Part shown: positions 24,350 through 37,400 of the stretch, one piece after another | Layout: every line of letters starts with the position of its first letter | How positions within the stretch are numbered: position 1 is the first letter of the stretch | Assembly: GCA_045640985.1 (NCBI GenBank) | Contig: JAZUFZ010000013.1 | Coordinates: forward strand, 1-64,000 | Direction of reading: 5' to 3' | Origin: Colimorpha sp045640985 | GTDB lineage: Bacteria > Bacteroidota > Bacteroidia > Bacteroidales > P3 | DNA: 64,000 nt | Program-made: the position numbers and the translations under genes | The notes under the pieces: generated by a model | Told to the model about the DNA's origin: nothing | The model's input: only the letters and a program-made list of their open reading frames with translations | Database searches by the model: none

Positions 24350-25010
24350 AATGCCGGACAATTTAAGGGTTTATGTTTAAGAATTATTTTTTCGCTTTTG
24401 TATATCCTTAGGTTATTGGATATGTTAATAATTGCTAATTTTGTACTTAACTTATTATCCCTCAGTGCGTAATACCGATTTCTACCATAATTCTTCTTCT
24501 GCAAAGTTACGAAGCATTTTTGGAAAAACCAAATTTTTTGCTAAAAATTATTAAAACATTTTTTTATTTTAACATTTTTCGTATGGCGCGGTCCTTCTTC
24601 TTCAAATTTTCGGGTTCCGGATTTTGCCATTTTACCCCTTGCTTTTCTGCTGTTTATCAGTGGTAACTCCCTTCTATCTTCTTTTTATCTTCTTTTTATC
24701 TTTTTTCTATCTCTTATTATAAGGAAAGGAGATAAAAAGAAGTTAATATGGAGATAAAAAGAAGATAGAAGGGAGTTACCAAGGGAAAACCAGGGTTTTG
24801 TATGGGAGAAAATCAAGGGCGGATTTTTTTGAAAAGAAACAGGCAGAAGGATAAAAAATGTTAAAAATTTTTCAATATGGGGAAAAAACACTATTTTTGC
24901 AACAGAAATCATTCATCCTACCACGCGGAGCAGAAATGATTTTCAGCACGTTAGACCCGGAACCGCCAGGGCCGGCCATGCGAAATAACAGAAGAGCGAT
25001 AAATAAGAAT
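24350..25010. repeat. Intergenic region with a 119-bp palindromic 11-bp-phased element
   Basis: 24662-24780 is a near-palindrome whose outer 29 bp (ggtaactcccttctatcttc and on) pair perfectly with 24752-24780. Its left arm consists of consecutive 11-bp units (24662-24672, 24673-24683, 24684-24694, 24695-24705, 24706-24716) sharing the core TANCT. A second copy lies at 53157-53279. The rest of the gap is A/T-rich. A -7 box for the next gene lies at 24892. No gene seen. Confidence 0.85.
24892..24899 (+). promoter_or_regulatory. -7 element upstream of the hydrolase gene
   Basis: TATTTTTG at 24892-24899 fits the Bacteroidota -7 box. It gives a leader of about 105 nt before the start at 25011. 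No good TTG at -33. Confidence 0.4.
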
Positions 25011-25979
25011 ATGAAATACCGTATCTGCATAATATTATTGCTTGCGGGGAGCGTCCCGACGTTATGGGCGCAATGGTTCCGCGAGCCCAAGATGACCTAC
25101 GCACAGAAGCTTGAAATTGTGGAACATAGCCTCGCCGGAGACACCACAGACCTATACCAGCTCAGACGGGTGAAATATCCCAAGGAACTGCCCGCGGAGA
25201 TAGACACGCTGGATTTCCAGAGGGGAACGGACTGCCCCCGAATGAGACTTTATCAGCTGAAAGGCACGGAAACGGACTACCGGCGGCCGTTGCTGATATG
25301 GATGCACGAGGGCGGATGGATGACCGGAAGTCTGGAAGAATGCGAACCGTTCATAGTCAGTCTGGTACAGAAAGGAAGTCTTGCCGTGCTGTCGGTGGAT
25401 TATGTCCTCGCGCCCGAACACCCCTTCCCCGAAGGGCTGCATGACGTGGAAAATGCCATACAATATGCCTATTCCCATCCGGAAACTTTACGGATAGACA
25501 CTTCGCTCATATCGGTCGGCGGGCAGGAAGCGGGAGCAAATCTCGCCCTTGCCGCAGCCATCAAAATGCGCCATAAGTTCCATTCCATCATCGCGATATC
25601 TCCGGTAACACGTCTGAGTGAGGACGGGAGCCCTTCCTGGTACCGCTACGGGAAAGGATTCGGACTGGACAGCCGGATGATGACCCTGGGATTTCAGGCC
25701 TATCTTTCCGACAGTTTTCTTATGCACGACCCGTTGGTATCACCGGAAGATGCCACCCAAAGCCAGCTGAAAAAACTGGAACATCTGCTGATTGTCTCGC
25801 CGGAATACGACATTCTCGAAGACCAGGGTAAGGCATTCTACGAACAACTGAAGGACCTTGGCGTACCCGTGGAACGCCTTTACCTGAACGGGGCCCGCCA
25901 CGATTATCTCCAAAGTCCGGAGGCCTATTACGAAATCAACCAGACCCTTCAGAATATCATCCAACATACCACAAAATGA
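25011..25979 (+). CDS. Alpha/beta hydrolase-fold protein lacking the nucleophile Ser
   Basis: The start at 25011 (MKYRICII) opens a signal peptide ending LWAQ; in-frame ATGs further upstream precede it with polar sequence. The 322-residue protein follows the hormone-sensitive-lipase/esterase layout: oxyanion block HEGGW (residues 99-103), nucleophile elbow, Asp in SPEYDILED and His in NGARHDY. The elbow reads GGQEAGANLA where active members have GDSAGGNLA, so Glu173 replaces Ser. Unless another residue serves, it is not a serine hydrolase and may bind rather than cleave. Its stop overlaps the next gene by 4 nt. Confidence 0.8.
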   Translation: MKYRICIILLLAGSVPTLWAQWFREPKMTYAQKLEIVEHSLAGDTTDLYQLRRVKYPKELPAEIDTLDFQRGTDCPRMRLYQLKGTETDYRRPLLIWMHEGGWMTGSLEECEPFIVSLVQKGSLAVLSVDYVLAPEHPFPEGLHDVENAIQYAYSHPETLRIDTSLISVGGQEAGANLALAAAIKMRHKFHSIIAISPVTRLSEDGSPSWYRYGKGFGLDSRMMTLGFQAYLSDSFLMHDPLVSPEDATQSQLKKLEHLLIVSPEYDILEDQGKAFYEQLKDLGVPVERLYLNGARHDYLQSPEAYYEINQTLQNIIQHTTK

Positions 25980-27172
25980 AAAGATTATCCTTATTGATTG
26001 CCTTATGCCTCCTGACAGGTTTCGTACAGGCCCAGCGGCATTGCCATTCCCGCCTCGGAGAGGCACAGCTGCAGGCACTCAACTTCCGTCCTGCCGAAAC
26101 AGCAGGACCCGCAAAAAACATGCCCGAATACAAAATGACGGAGTACTATTCCGATGACGGCTACGATATTGTACGGTTCCACTACGACGCGGAAAAAGTG
26201 ATTGCCGTATATCAGTATTACGACGGAGACGAACTGTACGATTCGCTGCGTTACAATGACCAGGGGCAGCTCGTGCGACTCGAAGGATATCAATGGCTCC
26301 ACGAAGCCTGGACCAACGTATATTACATAGAATATACCTACGACCCGAAAGGAAATCTTGGCTCACGCACGAATTACAACTATGATTTCACCAACGAGGA
26401 ATGGGACTTAGGAGGGACCTATACTTACCAATACAACGAAGACGACAACCTGATTCTCAGCAGTCTCAGCACTCAATATGGGGGAATCCTTACCCAAACC
26501 CAATACATTTATAATGCCTCCGGAAATCTGGAACGTGAGATATGGAGCAACGCTATGTTCGGCGGCGGACTGGCTGTTTCCGAGATATTCCACTCCTTCT
26601 ATCAGAATAACCGGCTGAGCCTCATTACCGACACTACCTACGATTATTACGACGGCACGACAGCCTACGCCGGGAAAGAGGAATTTCAGTACGACAGCGA
26701 CGGCAACTGCACGAAATACGAACATATCGATGAGAGCGGCCGCGTATATGAACGCTCCGAATATGAATATGAGGCCCGCCAGGTGGCCGACACCTACATT
26801 CCGCTCAATCCTGAAATGATGCGTCCCCTGATGTTCCAGAACACGAACCTCTATACCCGCGAACACTGGTATGCCCAGGATGTGGATTTTGTGTTGCAAT
26901 ATGTGTGCGACTACATATATAACTATGCTGGATTTCAACGTATAGGCCCTGTGCGCAAAGCCGGACTGGAACTTTACCCGAACCCGGCCGCCGACCAGAT
27001 AACCCTTTCAGCGCCCGCCGGAACTTCCGTAACTTTATATACCCTCACCGGCAAGACCTGCGGTACTTTTACCACAACCCAATCTCATACCATTATTCCG
27101 CTGAATGAACTGCCTGCCGGGACATATATCCTGCAGACCCCAGACGGTACCGGGACCTTCATAAAACAATAA
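25976..27172 (+). CDS. T9SS-sorted exported protein with RHS/YD-like text
   Basis: The 398-residue protein has a signal peptide (ending FVQAQ), a central region of repeated Tyr/Asp-rich beta units (YYDGDELYDSLRYNDQGQLV; YTYDPKGNLGS; YQYNEDDNL; FQYDSDGNCTKYEH) reminiscent of YD repeats, and a C-terminal type A type IX sorting domain (LELYPNPAADQITLSAP to FIKQ). It should be exported and delivered to the surface. It is translationally coupled (ATGA) to the pseudo-hydrolase gene, so the two may act together. Substrate unknown. Confidence 0.8.
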   Translation: MKRLSLLIALCLLTGFVQAQRHCHSRLGEAQLQALNFRPAETAGPAKNMPEYKMTEYYSDDGYDIVRFHYDAEKVIAVYQYYDGDELYDSLRYNDQGQLVRLEGYQWLHEAWTNVYYIEYTYDPKGNLGSRTNYNYDFTNEEWDLGGTYTYQYNEDDNLILSSLSTQYGGILTQTQYIYNASGNLEREIWSNAMFGGGLAVSEIFHSFYQNNRLSLITDTTYDYYDGTTAYAGKEEFQYDSDGNCTKYEHIDESGRVYERSEYEYEARQVADTYIPLNPEMMRPLMFQNTNLYTREHWYAQDVDFVLQYVCDYIYNYAGFQRIGPVRKAGLELYPNPAADQITLSAPAGTSVTLYTLTGKTCGTFTTTQSHTIIPLNELPAGTYILQTPDGTGTFIKQ

Positions 27173-27190
27173 AACGGGAAAAAGTACGGC

Positions 27191-28459
27191 CTACACCTGG
27201 AAACGGACAATATGGGTCGTTGTATCCGTGACGCGGCAGAGGTTGGAGGCACGGTAACCGATAAGCCATAAGATACGATCCTCTGCATCCACGAGCAGAC
27301 GAAGCTGCTGTTTCTGTAGGGGCGTGAAATGATGGGTTGTGAGATAATCACTTACCAACTGGCTGCCCCGCATACCAAAAGGCTGGAAACGATCCCCCGG
27401 ATGCCAGGAACGGACAGAAAGTGGATATTGTATCTTATCGTTATCGAAGAGTGCTTCATCCGGAGATACCCGAAAGGTGGAGAACTCCGAGGGCTGATGA
27501 TAGGTAGCCTCAGGAAGCGAGAAATCCTCTGTGGAATCAGCAGGCGCGCCGGTAAGAATCCAACCCTGGCGGGTAACATAAAGATGATGTGAGGAAGAAG
27601 TGAAAACTGCGCCGATCTGGGGCTGGGCGAAAAGCCGCATAGCCTGCGCCGGAGTAAACCCGTAGGGCTTTAACAACAAATATATCTGAGTGGAGTTCAC
27701 ATACCCCTCTCCAGGCAACAGGAGCGTCCCAGTCTGGGACTGAGGAAGGGCCGCCCGGAATTGATCCGTATAATGATTGAGGAGCTGTTCGCTTTGATAT
27801 AGCCGTTCCATCGTCTGGGGAAGAGAATCATAGAGGTTCGGCGAAAGCTGGCGGAGAAGCGGTATAAGATGATGCCGGAGCTGATTGCGCCGATATTCAT
27901 CAGACTCATTGGAAGAGTCCTCTACATATTCCAGCTGATGCTGGGCCACATACTGGTTAATCTGCTCACGGGAAAAGGGAAGCAACGGCCGGATGATATT
28001 ATCATGGAGCGGTAATATGCCATGAAGTCCAGGTAATCCCGTACCCCTAAGAAGATTCAGAAAAAAAGTTTCAATGGAATCATCGGCGTGGTGGCCTGTA
28101 GCTATACGATGATAGCCATAGTCAGAACAGAGCTGCTGGAAATAGTCGTAGCGGAGCATACGGGCAGCCTCTTCGATGGAAAGATGATGGCTGGAGGCAT
28201 AGTCGCGGGTCTGGAAATGGGTAAGATGAAACGGAACCTTATACTGCTCAGCAAGCCGGGCAACAAAGGCAGCATCGCGGTCACACTCCCCAGGACGCAG
28301 ATGAAAGTTGCAATGAGCTATGGCAAATGGAATATGAGAGGCCTGGAAAAGATGTGCAAGGACTACCGAATCACGTCCGCCACTTACGGCAAGCAACACC
28401 ACCTGGGATGGTTCCACAAGGTGGTGTTGCTCAATATAGTCTTGGAAAGTTTTTAGCAT
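27191..28459 (-). CDS. tilS: tRNA(Ile)-lysidine synthase
   Basis: The 422-residue protein has the N-type PP-loop SGGRDS (residues 26-31), the HCNFHLRPGE and ATGHHADDSIET motifs of TilS and a C-terminal substrate-binding region. It modifies C34 of the CAU tRNA to lysidine so that it reads AUA. It converges with the T9SS gene (19 nt between stops). The giant gene ends 5 nt upstream of its ATG, so tilS may be read from the same transcript. Confidence 0.95.
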   Translation of the reverse strand: MLKTFQDYIEQHHLVEPSQVVLLAVSGGRDSVVLAHLFQASHIPFAIAHCNFHLRPGECDRDAAFVARLAEQYKVPFHLTHFQTRDYASSHHLSIEEAARMLRYDYFQQLCSDYGYHRIATGHHADDSIETFFLNLLRGTGLPGLHGILPLHDNIIRPLLPFSREQINQYVAQHQLEYVEDSSNESDEYRRNQLRHHLIPLLRQLSPNLYDSLPQTMERLYQSEQLLNHYTDQFRAALPQSQTGTLLLPGEGYVNSTQIYLLLKPYGFTPAQAMRLFAQPQIGAVFTSSSHHLYVTRQGWILTGAPADSTEDFSLPEATYHQPSEFSTFRVSPDEALFDNDKIQYPLSVRSWHPGDRFQPFGMRGSQLVSDYLTTHHFTPLQKQQLRLLVDAEDRILWLIGYRASNLCRVTDTTTHIVRFQV

Positions 28460-28464
28460 AAATA

Positions 28465-31400
28465 CTATTTTTGGTAAACCATACGACGGATAAGACGTTT
28501 TTCGTTGATAGCAATACCGTAATAGTAAATTCCCGTAGATGGGAGCGGATGATTGTAGATGATTGTGTGACTGCCCTGATCAAGCTTATAATGCTGAGAG
28601 TAGATGGTGCGGCCCATAATATCCAAAATGAAGAACTGGAGATCGCCACCTTCAGGGAGATAGACATCAACAGCGGTCTGGGTAGTGAACGGGTTAGGAT
28701 AGTTCTGAGAGAGCGTATATGGCAATTCTGCTACGACTGAATCAATTTCCTCGAAATAGTTAATGACATTCACCGTGTAGGTAGTGTCGTTGTGGTGATT
28801 GATATCGAACTCAGAACTGATATGACCGTATCCTGAATAAGAACGCTGGTTATTCTTAGGAACCTTCTGAGAGAAGTCAAGATGATAGAGCGATCCCGGA
28901 TAAATCGGACGTGAAAGGGTTTCGGTAATCAAGGTACCATTCACCTCAGCCGTGATGGTATAAGGCTGGGTAAGCGGAAGATTTCCGACATTTTCGACCT
29001 CAAGACGTACATAACAATCGGGCTGACGATTTTCTTCCACAAGGACCTTACGAACCACGATGTCGATAAACCTGTTCTGGATGGTGGAAGTTGTATCGTT
29101 GTCAGGATCGTTATCATTATCAATATGTACGAAAGCCGTAATCTGGGAATAAGCCGAATCACGCTGCGGCAAGATGGTAGAGAAGAGATGTGTGGCTTCC
29201 GTAAGAGAAGCAAGTGGAGCCTCGGTATAGTACGTCTCGCGAACGGTAGTATTGGTATCTCCGTCAATATAATATCCTACCTCAAAGGAATTAGCAGACA
29301 TTGACCCACGGTTGTGAACGATAAGAGAGACTCTGGTTCCAGCAGGATCTGTATCGTCAAGCAGGATAGAAGAAGCCTCCATATCAACGATATTGGTAAT
29401 ACCTTCGAAAGAACCTGTAGTGGTATCATCGAGAACATATTCGTCAAGATCATACTGGCAGTATCCTTTAAGCGACATATAACCCATGTTGGTGCGAACC
29501 TTTTGACGGAAAGTATATTCACAATATTCCATAGAAGGAAGTCCGAGACCACCGCAAAGGCTATCGAAGTTCACCAATTCGGTCACACGCTGACGGCCAC
29601 CATTAAACTCGTAGGTAAGACGAGCCTGAGTAATAGGCTGAAGACCATAGTTACGCATCTTAACAGTAATAGCAACAGAATCGCCAGCCACGACCTGTCC
29701 GAGCGGATGGGTAAACTCAATAAGCGCAAGGTCATAGTTGAGTGGATTGAGATAGAACTCACGGCAGGTGGTATCATTGTCGTTATAAAGGTCGGAGGCG
29801 ACTACGGTGGTAGCACAGATAGAGAATGTATCCGGGAAGTCAGAGGTAACCAGGAACGGAGCCTCAGTGAAAGTGAAATGACATGTATCGCTCGGACGGA
29901 GACGGCCTTCCCAGGTTCCTCGTTTCGCGATTACTGAACCGTATGGACGATAGGTAATAGTGAATCCTGTTTGTGTCTCGTAACCGAAGTTCTTCACGAC
30001 CACCTTAGGAGCCACCCATTCACCAAATTTAGGCTTGGTAGGTTCGATAATATCAATAACACCCACATCAACAGCCCTCTGGGCACGGAGGAGTTTTACA
30101 TTATCAATAGCACATCCAATACCAAAGTTTGCGAAAGAAGAGATACCAGGTTTTGTTCCGAAAACAAAACGGAACTGAACCTTTTGCGGGAAATCACTTG
30201 ATATCATCGAAGTCTTGAACTGATACAACTGCCAACGGGTATCTGCGATAGCAATAAAATGGTCTTCACCTTCAGGATACCAGTCCGTAACTCCCAAATG
30301 TTCTTCTGTATAATTAAGCGGAACCCACTGACCTAAATAGTTGAGGAACTCAATACCCATGAAGGAATTTTCAGGAAGTAATGCACACATCTTGAATGAA
30401 AGCGTATCGGTTCTAACAATACGAGTATTAAAAATAGGCGTATAGAGGTAACTGCGAGAACCATAGACACCAGAAGTCACATTATTGGAAAGACCGGTAG
30501 CCCATACGTTAGGAGAAGATGGCATACTACGGAACTCCGCCTTAGTTGGAGCACCGTATTCCCAATAGTTATGGGTGTAAGGCGTAATACCCTGTGGAGC
30601 ATACCATTCATTCACATCATCGAAACTGTCTTCCCACGTACATATCTTGGTCTCAAAACGATGATAATCGTATGTGAAGAGGTTGTTGGTTGAGTCTGCA
30701 TCGTTGGGTTGTGCCAAAAGAATATTCACCCAGGTAGTCCCCATATCAAATTCATGATAGGGAAGCGATGCCATCATCGTCTGACCAGGAGCCAAAGGTC
30801 CTTCCACATACATAGTGTCGGAAATAATGGTATCGTTGGAGATAAACGAATAGGCAACCGGGATATTTGAAAGCGCAGAGAACCCCTTATTCGCAATCAC
30901 GAAACGAACATAATGGTTGGAAGTATCGACAATATGGTCTGTAGGTGAAACAAGACGACAGAATGCCGCATCAACCGTAGGAGGATTTTTGTCAATACTG
31001 AGAAGGTATGTCTGAGTCTGACCCTCTGCTATATCGTTGAACCATCCACCATTAGGATCTATAAAATGATGTGATGTATCACTCTCTGCACAGATAATCA
31101 TACGCATGTGACCAAACTCAGCAGAATTTGGTATGGTAATCACTTTCTTCACATCAGTGAGCGTATTTACGATAGTATCGAGAACACATTCCTGAGCGTA
31201 GCTATATTCACCATCACGATTAAAGTCAATCAAAGCTGCAATCTGAACCGGGGTACGACGATCATAAACATCCTCGACATTGGTGGTAATAATATGAAGA
31301 GTGTCGGTGGTTCCACGAGTAAGGTGAAGTACGGGCACGCCACGTTCATCGAAAGATGTACCGTCGGTAGGATAATGATTGTGATATACACCAAAATTGT

Positions 31401-34400
31401 GGTACGGATAACCTATGGGGAAGAACTCTGTATAGAGCGTATTGAATGCGACCTTGGTTATATCCACGGTGAAAGTATCTTCCGAGGCATAGTCGTAATA
31501 AGCGCGTTCTGGAATTGTCCAGAAATGGTTAGTCGTTGCATAAGCATCAATACGGTTGGTATCGTTAATTCGAACCATATCCGAAGCAAGATCTGTCCAG
31601 GAACGGATATAGAAGGATTTCTGAGCAGTTGGATCTTCAACATTATTCCAAAGGGTTCGGAATTCATAGACGAAATCACCACCGGCGGGGATAGTAGTGG
31701 TGCAGACTTCATCAGCACGCTGAATCACTGGATTCTTATTGCTACCCGAACGAATTTCGTACACTACAGGGATATTGGACACCGCGGATGTACCATAGTT
31801 GGTGATACGAACTTTCACAGTGTCATTCTCTGCATAGACACGTCCCGTCGTACGAGGAGCCTCAATAGCAGATACAGCCACATCAGTAGAAACCTGAGGA
31901 TTGACATGCACCGTAATCGGGGAGAAAGAACTCCTGCAGTTATGACTGGTCTTGGTGGCGAGATAATAGGTGTGATCATTGAAGTACTGAGGCGTTGGTC
32001 CCCATTTCTGGGAGGCGGCAGCGCTACCACTTCCATTATAGAAATGTCCGTCAAAGTTGTTGGTATCTCTAGCCTCAAACCAACGGATAATCAAGTTGTC
32101 GCTCTGGGTTGCATGAAGCGTATCCCAACCAGCATAAGGAATATATGCATCTTCACCTTCTGGCATATCTGGCGTGTAGTAAGAATCCACAGCCACTTTA
32201 TTCGTAGTATCGTTAGCATTCACAAGGTCATACTGGTAAGTAGCCCAACCTTGAATATAAACAGAGACATCGTTATGAAGCCCGGTAGGATACAGATTGG
32301 CAGTATTAGCAAAGCGGATGGTTGTAGTTCCGTTTACAGGAACCATTACCGTGGTATAAGCCACCTCTGTCTGAGGCGTTACAGGCAATGTCGGAATATA
32401 ATCGGCGCCTGTACGTACAGAGGCTCTGAATCCAATAGTGAGACGAGCCATGGACGGGATAGGTTTCTTACCGACATTTTTTATAGTAATTTCCACAGGT
32501 GTATTCTGGAGGTAGCAACCATCAGGAACACTTCCACGACCTGTAGTGATTGCACGGATAGCTGTGGCTTGGAAGTCAAATGCCGGTGCAATATAGAATG
32601 CGGCTTCACGGGTATTGTTAGTGGTGTCCTGATCTCCGGACATCTGCAAATGAACACGAATCTGCTGGGTATCAATAAGTCCGAGAATAGTCGGAATATA
32701 GAGCGTGTCGGAGATCATCTGATGTGGTTCGAGAATAGCTATATTGGCATTGGGGGTACGCAAATCAGTACCTAATATCTCAGCCCACCAGGTAAGATTA
32801 GTTTCAGTTGAATTACCGTTATTGAATATACGCACAACAACGCGAACAGTATCAGTTTCAACATTGTTCGGATTTGATATAGATGCTGGCCAGAAAGGCT
32901 CTTCTATAGTAACAATGGAAACATCATGATCCTGACAGAAAAATTCATGGGCACCTATGGTCGGTTGTATTGGGTGACGGGTAGTCCCATCAATATCTGT
33001 GGTAACCTCTGTGGCAGTACCCTTAGAGGAAAACTGACCAATCAACATGTGCAGATCAGAAGTGGAAGTGAACTCTGGAGCCTCAACAAAGGAATTGGCA
33101 TCGGTTCCATTTGCTGTGCGGAGTTCCTCAATAGTCGGAGTTTCTGCAGCCCAGTATGCAAGCTGGGTTGGTGAAGTTGAATAATATACATTATAGTCTG
33201 AAGACTGGACAGCATTTGCTTTCACATAATATGCATAACCCTTACAGAAACTTGAAAAAACATTATTCATTACATTGACCATACTGCAACCTTCGTCAGC
33301 ATAGAAGGCATAAGACTTCGACTGACTGGCACCAGCATAAATCCGAACAGAGTTATGATAGATATTGGCATATTGAACACCTTTAATATTGATGCCATTA
33401 GGAACAGCGCCTTGGGCAGACGTACCATAACACGAAATCATGTTATTGTATATAGTAGTGCGGATAGCAGGTGTTGCCACAACGTTTTCGAGCATGATAC
33501 CACGTTTACCGCCATTTTTTGCATCCACAACATTTATGACGTTTTTCTCGATGTCAAGTGGGCCAGTATGAGTGTTTATCGTGATGGCTGTCAACGGCAA
33601 CTTGGATTCCGTCATGGCACTCTGAATAAGATTCTCATTTATGGTAACAGTATCAACATTTTCAAACAGAATACCCTGATTAGCGAAACCATCTATAGTG
33701 TTATATGCAATATAGATATTACTTGCGCCATGTTCAGCAGCCACATCGCTGGCAAACGCACAATATCCGCTGTCAATGCGGTTATTGGTAATGTAAACGT
33801 CTCTTACATTATTTCCGATGGTGATAACGTTAGAATTTGTTACCTTATACATACCACCCGTAGTGCGGAAAATGTTATCGGTAAGTGTGATATGCTTACA
33901 ATTATCGAGAACCAGAACATTGCCATAGGCAGTAGCCACATTGGAGGTAATTTCAGCATATACTGTTACACCACTCAATGACACATATTCATTACCAGCA
34001 ATACGAAGTACATAATTGTTATTAGCAGTTGGAGTAGCCTTAAGCACTACATCTTCTGGATTACCTGTTTCAGAGATGAACGTGATAGTGTTACGTTCGG
34101 AAACACCAGGAGCAGCACCCAGTTCCATACGACCTTCATACACGCCGGATGCAATCTCAAATACTACAGCACCATCTACACCAGCACCAGTAAGTGTATC
34201 CAGTGCAGCTGCGAAAGTCTCATAATCACGACCAGATCCAATAGAATAGTTTCCAGAGCAGAACTTCACGTTGAATCCTCTCGAAACCGTATCATTAGAA
34301 TGTACGTTATCACCGACTGCATTGACTACGACTTTCAAAGAGTGACGACCTGGCATAATGTCATGCAAGCCTAAGGACACCAATCGGTCTTGTCCGGGAT

Positions 34401-37400
34401 AAACCGTATCAACCCCTGTAAAAGTATGATGCGCCTGGTCAAGCCAATAATCAATGGTATAATCTGAAATATTATTTAATCCTCGATTAGATACGACAAC
34501 CTCTAAAGGAGTAGAACCGCAGGAAGCATACTGCACCGTATCAATACCATCCGGCCAAAGAACAGTTGCCTCGATAGCCGGGATATTAACCACATTCACA
34601 GGAACCATCGAAGCATGACTTTCGCAACCATATTCCAATCCATGGAAAAGCACATCCGGACGGTTCTTGCTGGAGGTACCTGTAGTAGCCGTACTGCAAG
34701 TACCCGAGGCACTGGTCTTGTACAGACAGGTCTTCTGGGCAGTAGCTGTATATTTGGTCTGTGCTCCTTTGGTATTCTTATTACCGGCAAGCTCGAAATA
34801 AACCTGAAGTACGATGCTGGAAGTTCCGTCCCATGAAAAGTTCGTATTAAAATTATGCTTCATCCATGGGCCCATTGCATCTGAAACAGTAAGATTTGTA
34901 GCCTCATAAACCGGGGTCAGATCAGATTTGAACGCAGTACTTGATCCATAAGCCGTATCACTAATTGTACCAATGGAAATCTGATAAGTAGAAAACTCTA
35001 CAGAATTCGTCTCTGTCAAGATGTCTGCAATATAAAATGAGACACCGGAAACCATACCGGGCAGCAATCCTGCTCGACTCAAATCATAAGCAGAAAAGAT
35101 CATCTGCTGCTTGCATGATTTATTGGTAGGATTATACGGTGATGGATAGCCTCCCTTAGTTGAAGATGACGTGAGATTTCCGACATGACTATCGGAAGGG
35201 ATCATTGCTGAAGCAGAAACATAGAAAGTATCTGGAAGGTATAAATAATCCGTCATGTGAGTATTGTTACTATCCACAGCTACCATATTGCGGTCATACC
35301 AAATCAAAGGTTCTCCAGTAGTATGGGCTGGTACAGAAAGCGTGGTTCTGGTACCATAATCGGCATCAAAGGATGTAGTGGCTGGCGGTGCCGGAGTAAA
35401 CAGGACATTCACCGATACAGCATTAGTATCATTTATATGACGAGCATCAGAAGTTTTGGCATCAGCCCAAACCTTTACATTGAAGATAGTATCAACAGGA
35501 GCATGAAGCGGAGCCAACTGCGGGAATGTGTATCGAATGTTCTCACCTGCCCCGATACTGGCGATGTAACCATTAGATATTATGGAATCATTTATAGAAC
35601 AGTGTAGCGATACTCCAGAACAAGCCTCTACACCAAAATTGTGGACATTGACAACAACCTCTTCTTCGTAAAGCCCACATCCGTCTTCAAAGGCAAGTCC
35701 ATCAATAGCCAAATCCACAACAGGCTTGTTGGTAACGTTTACATGTACGGTTCCAATAGAGCCTTCACATTCAGAAGGACGATACTTTATCAAAGCCGGA
35801 TTTGTCGTACCCATTGTAAGTGGCTGCTCAGCAGTAGCCACACGCCACATCGGAGCTGAATTCACTGGTGCGGCAGCAGGATTTGGCCACGACAGACGAG
35901 TTAATCCGCCTGCATCTACAGGAACTGTAATACCTGCGCCTTTCCAGATACTCTCGGGTACATGAAGACGTGTCCATATAGTTTGAACCGTGATAGCATT
36001 GGTTGCCACTGCATCCACCAACTGACCGCCATGGCGATACATAATACCTAAATTCTTATTGGCTGGAGGTGTCAAGGTAGTAGTCTTGAAAGTAACCGTT
36101 GAATCGGTAGTACTTGCACTGGCATAGTATTGAACTACTACGCTATTGCCTGGCTGGATTACAATATTGGGCATTGCAAGAATCTTGTTCTGATATGCCA
36201 CCTCATTGCTGGTTATCACAAGAGAGTCACCCCAAAGAGATGCAGGACCATCACCGACATTGGTCAATTCGATAGCAAAATTCGTTCCCGAATGCATAAA
36301 ATCGGGACGAGGAGAGGTTGCACCACGCGAGAGTTCCTTGCTGAACTGGATTTCGCTGATCCGCATCATCGGGACTTCCCTACGCTGACGTACATAAAAC
36401 GTCGTATCATCGAATATCGGAGTTGTTTCCAATGGATTGCCCGTCTGCAGAAATTCCGTAGCATCTTCGTCTGCATACCAGTATATTATAGACGGCTCCG
36501 AAGATATGCCGTTATACATACTTGTTTCCCACTGACGGACGCCTTGTGATACAGAAAGTAATCCACTCTGTGAGTATGGCACATTTATTGAAACATTATC
36601 AGGAGCTGCCAGATGGGCATGTGAAGTAACCTCAAAGACCAGACTATCGTTTAATTGGTTAGGGTCAATCGTTGCACTAACCCAGAAATATATATGATAT
36701 ATAGAATCCATATCCCCCCGGGGTAAAAGATTCAAAGTTTGAGGAGCCGTAATTTCAACTGATTCACCCGTCGGGATAGGAACATTCACATTAATCGTAC
36801 CAGAGTTGTTTTGTCCTACCACTCCAGGAGCCGTACAACTGTATTTAATTGCTGCTGCGCCGCTGGTGGCTGGATCATAATCACGAAGACCTGAATTCAT
36901 CACACGGATTCGTATGGGGGTTTGTGCCGAAGCTTCACAATAATCCGAAAGTGGCTCCAGAACCTCAACTACGCTGAAATCATAATACAGCGGTTCAAAT
37001 TCAAATGCACCTGGACATGGATCTGGGGTATGACGTGCTGTACCATATATATCAGTTGTTACCTCAGGAATCGGAACTGCAATTTCACTTAAATCCTGGC
37101 TGAAAGTTCTCAAATCAAGTGGATCAGAGGTAGTCATAAACGAAGGATCGACCGATTTGGACTGCAAATCACGATTCATATAGGAATGCCAGATATCAAG
37201 CGTATTGCAGGCATTGGTATTGTATTTATTCAGTTTAGTACCTGCAGCATAATAGTCATTGTTGTTCACAACAACATTCGTTCCTGGAATATACTCGAAT
37301 GCATAATTGTAATTATCGAATGTTGCGATGATATTGTTCTGGAAATAACAGTTCGTCAAAGCACTTCCGCCAAGTTTTGCAGCTGATTTTCCGTTAGCTT

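Noticed and set aside
24662..24780. The palindromic element as a simple terminator
   Set aside because: It is far longer than a terminator, has internal 11-bp phasing and recurs at 53157. It may still stop transcription as a side effect.
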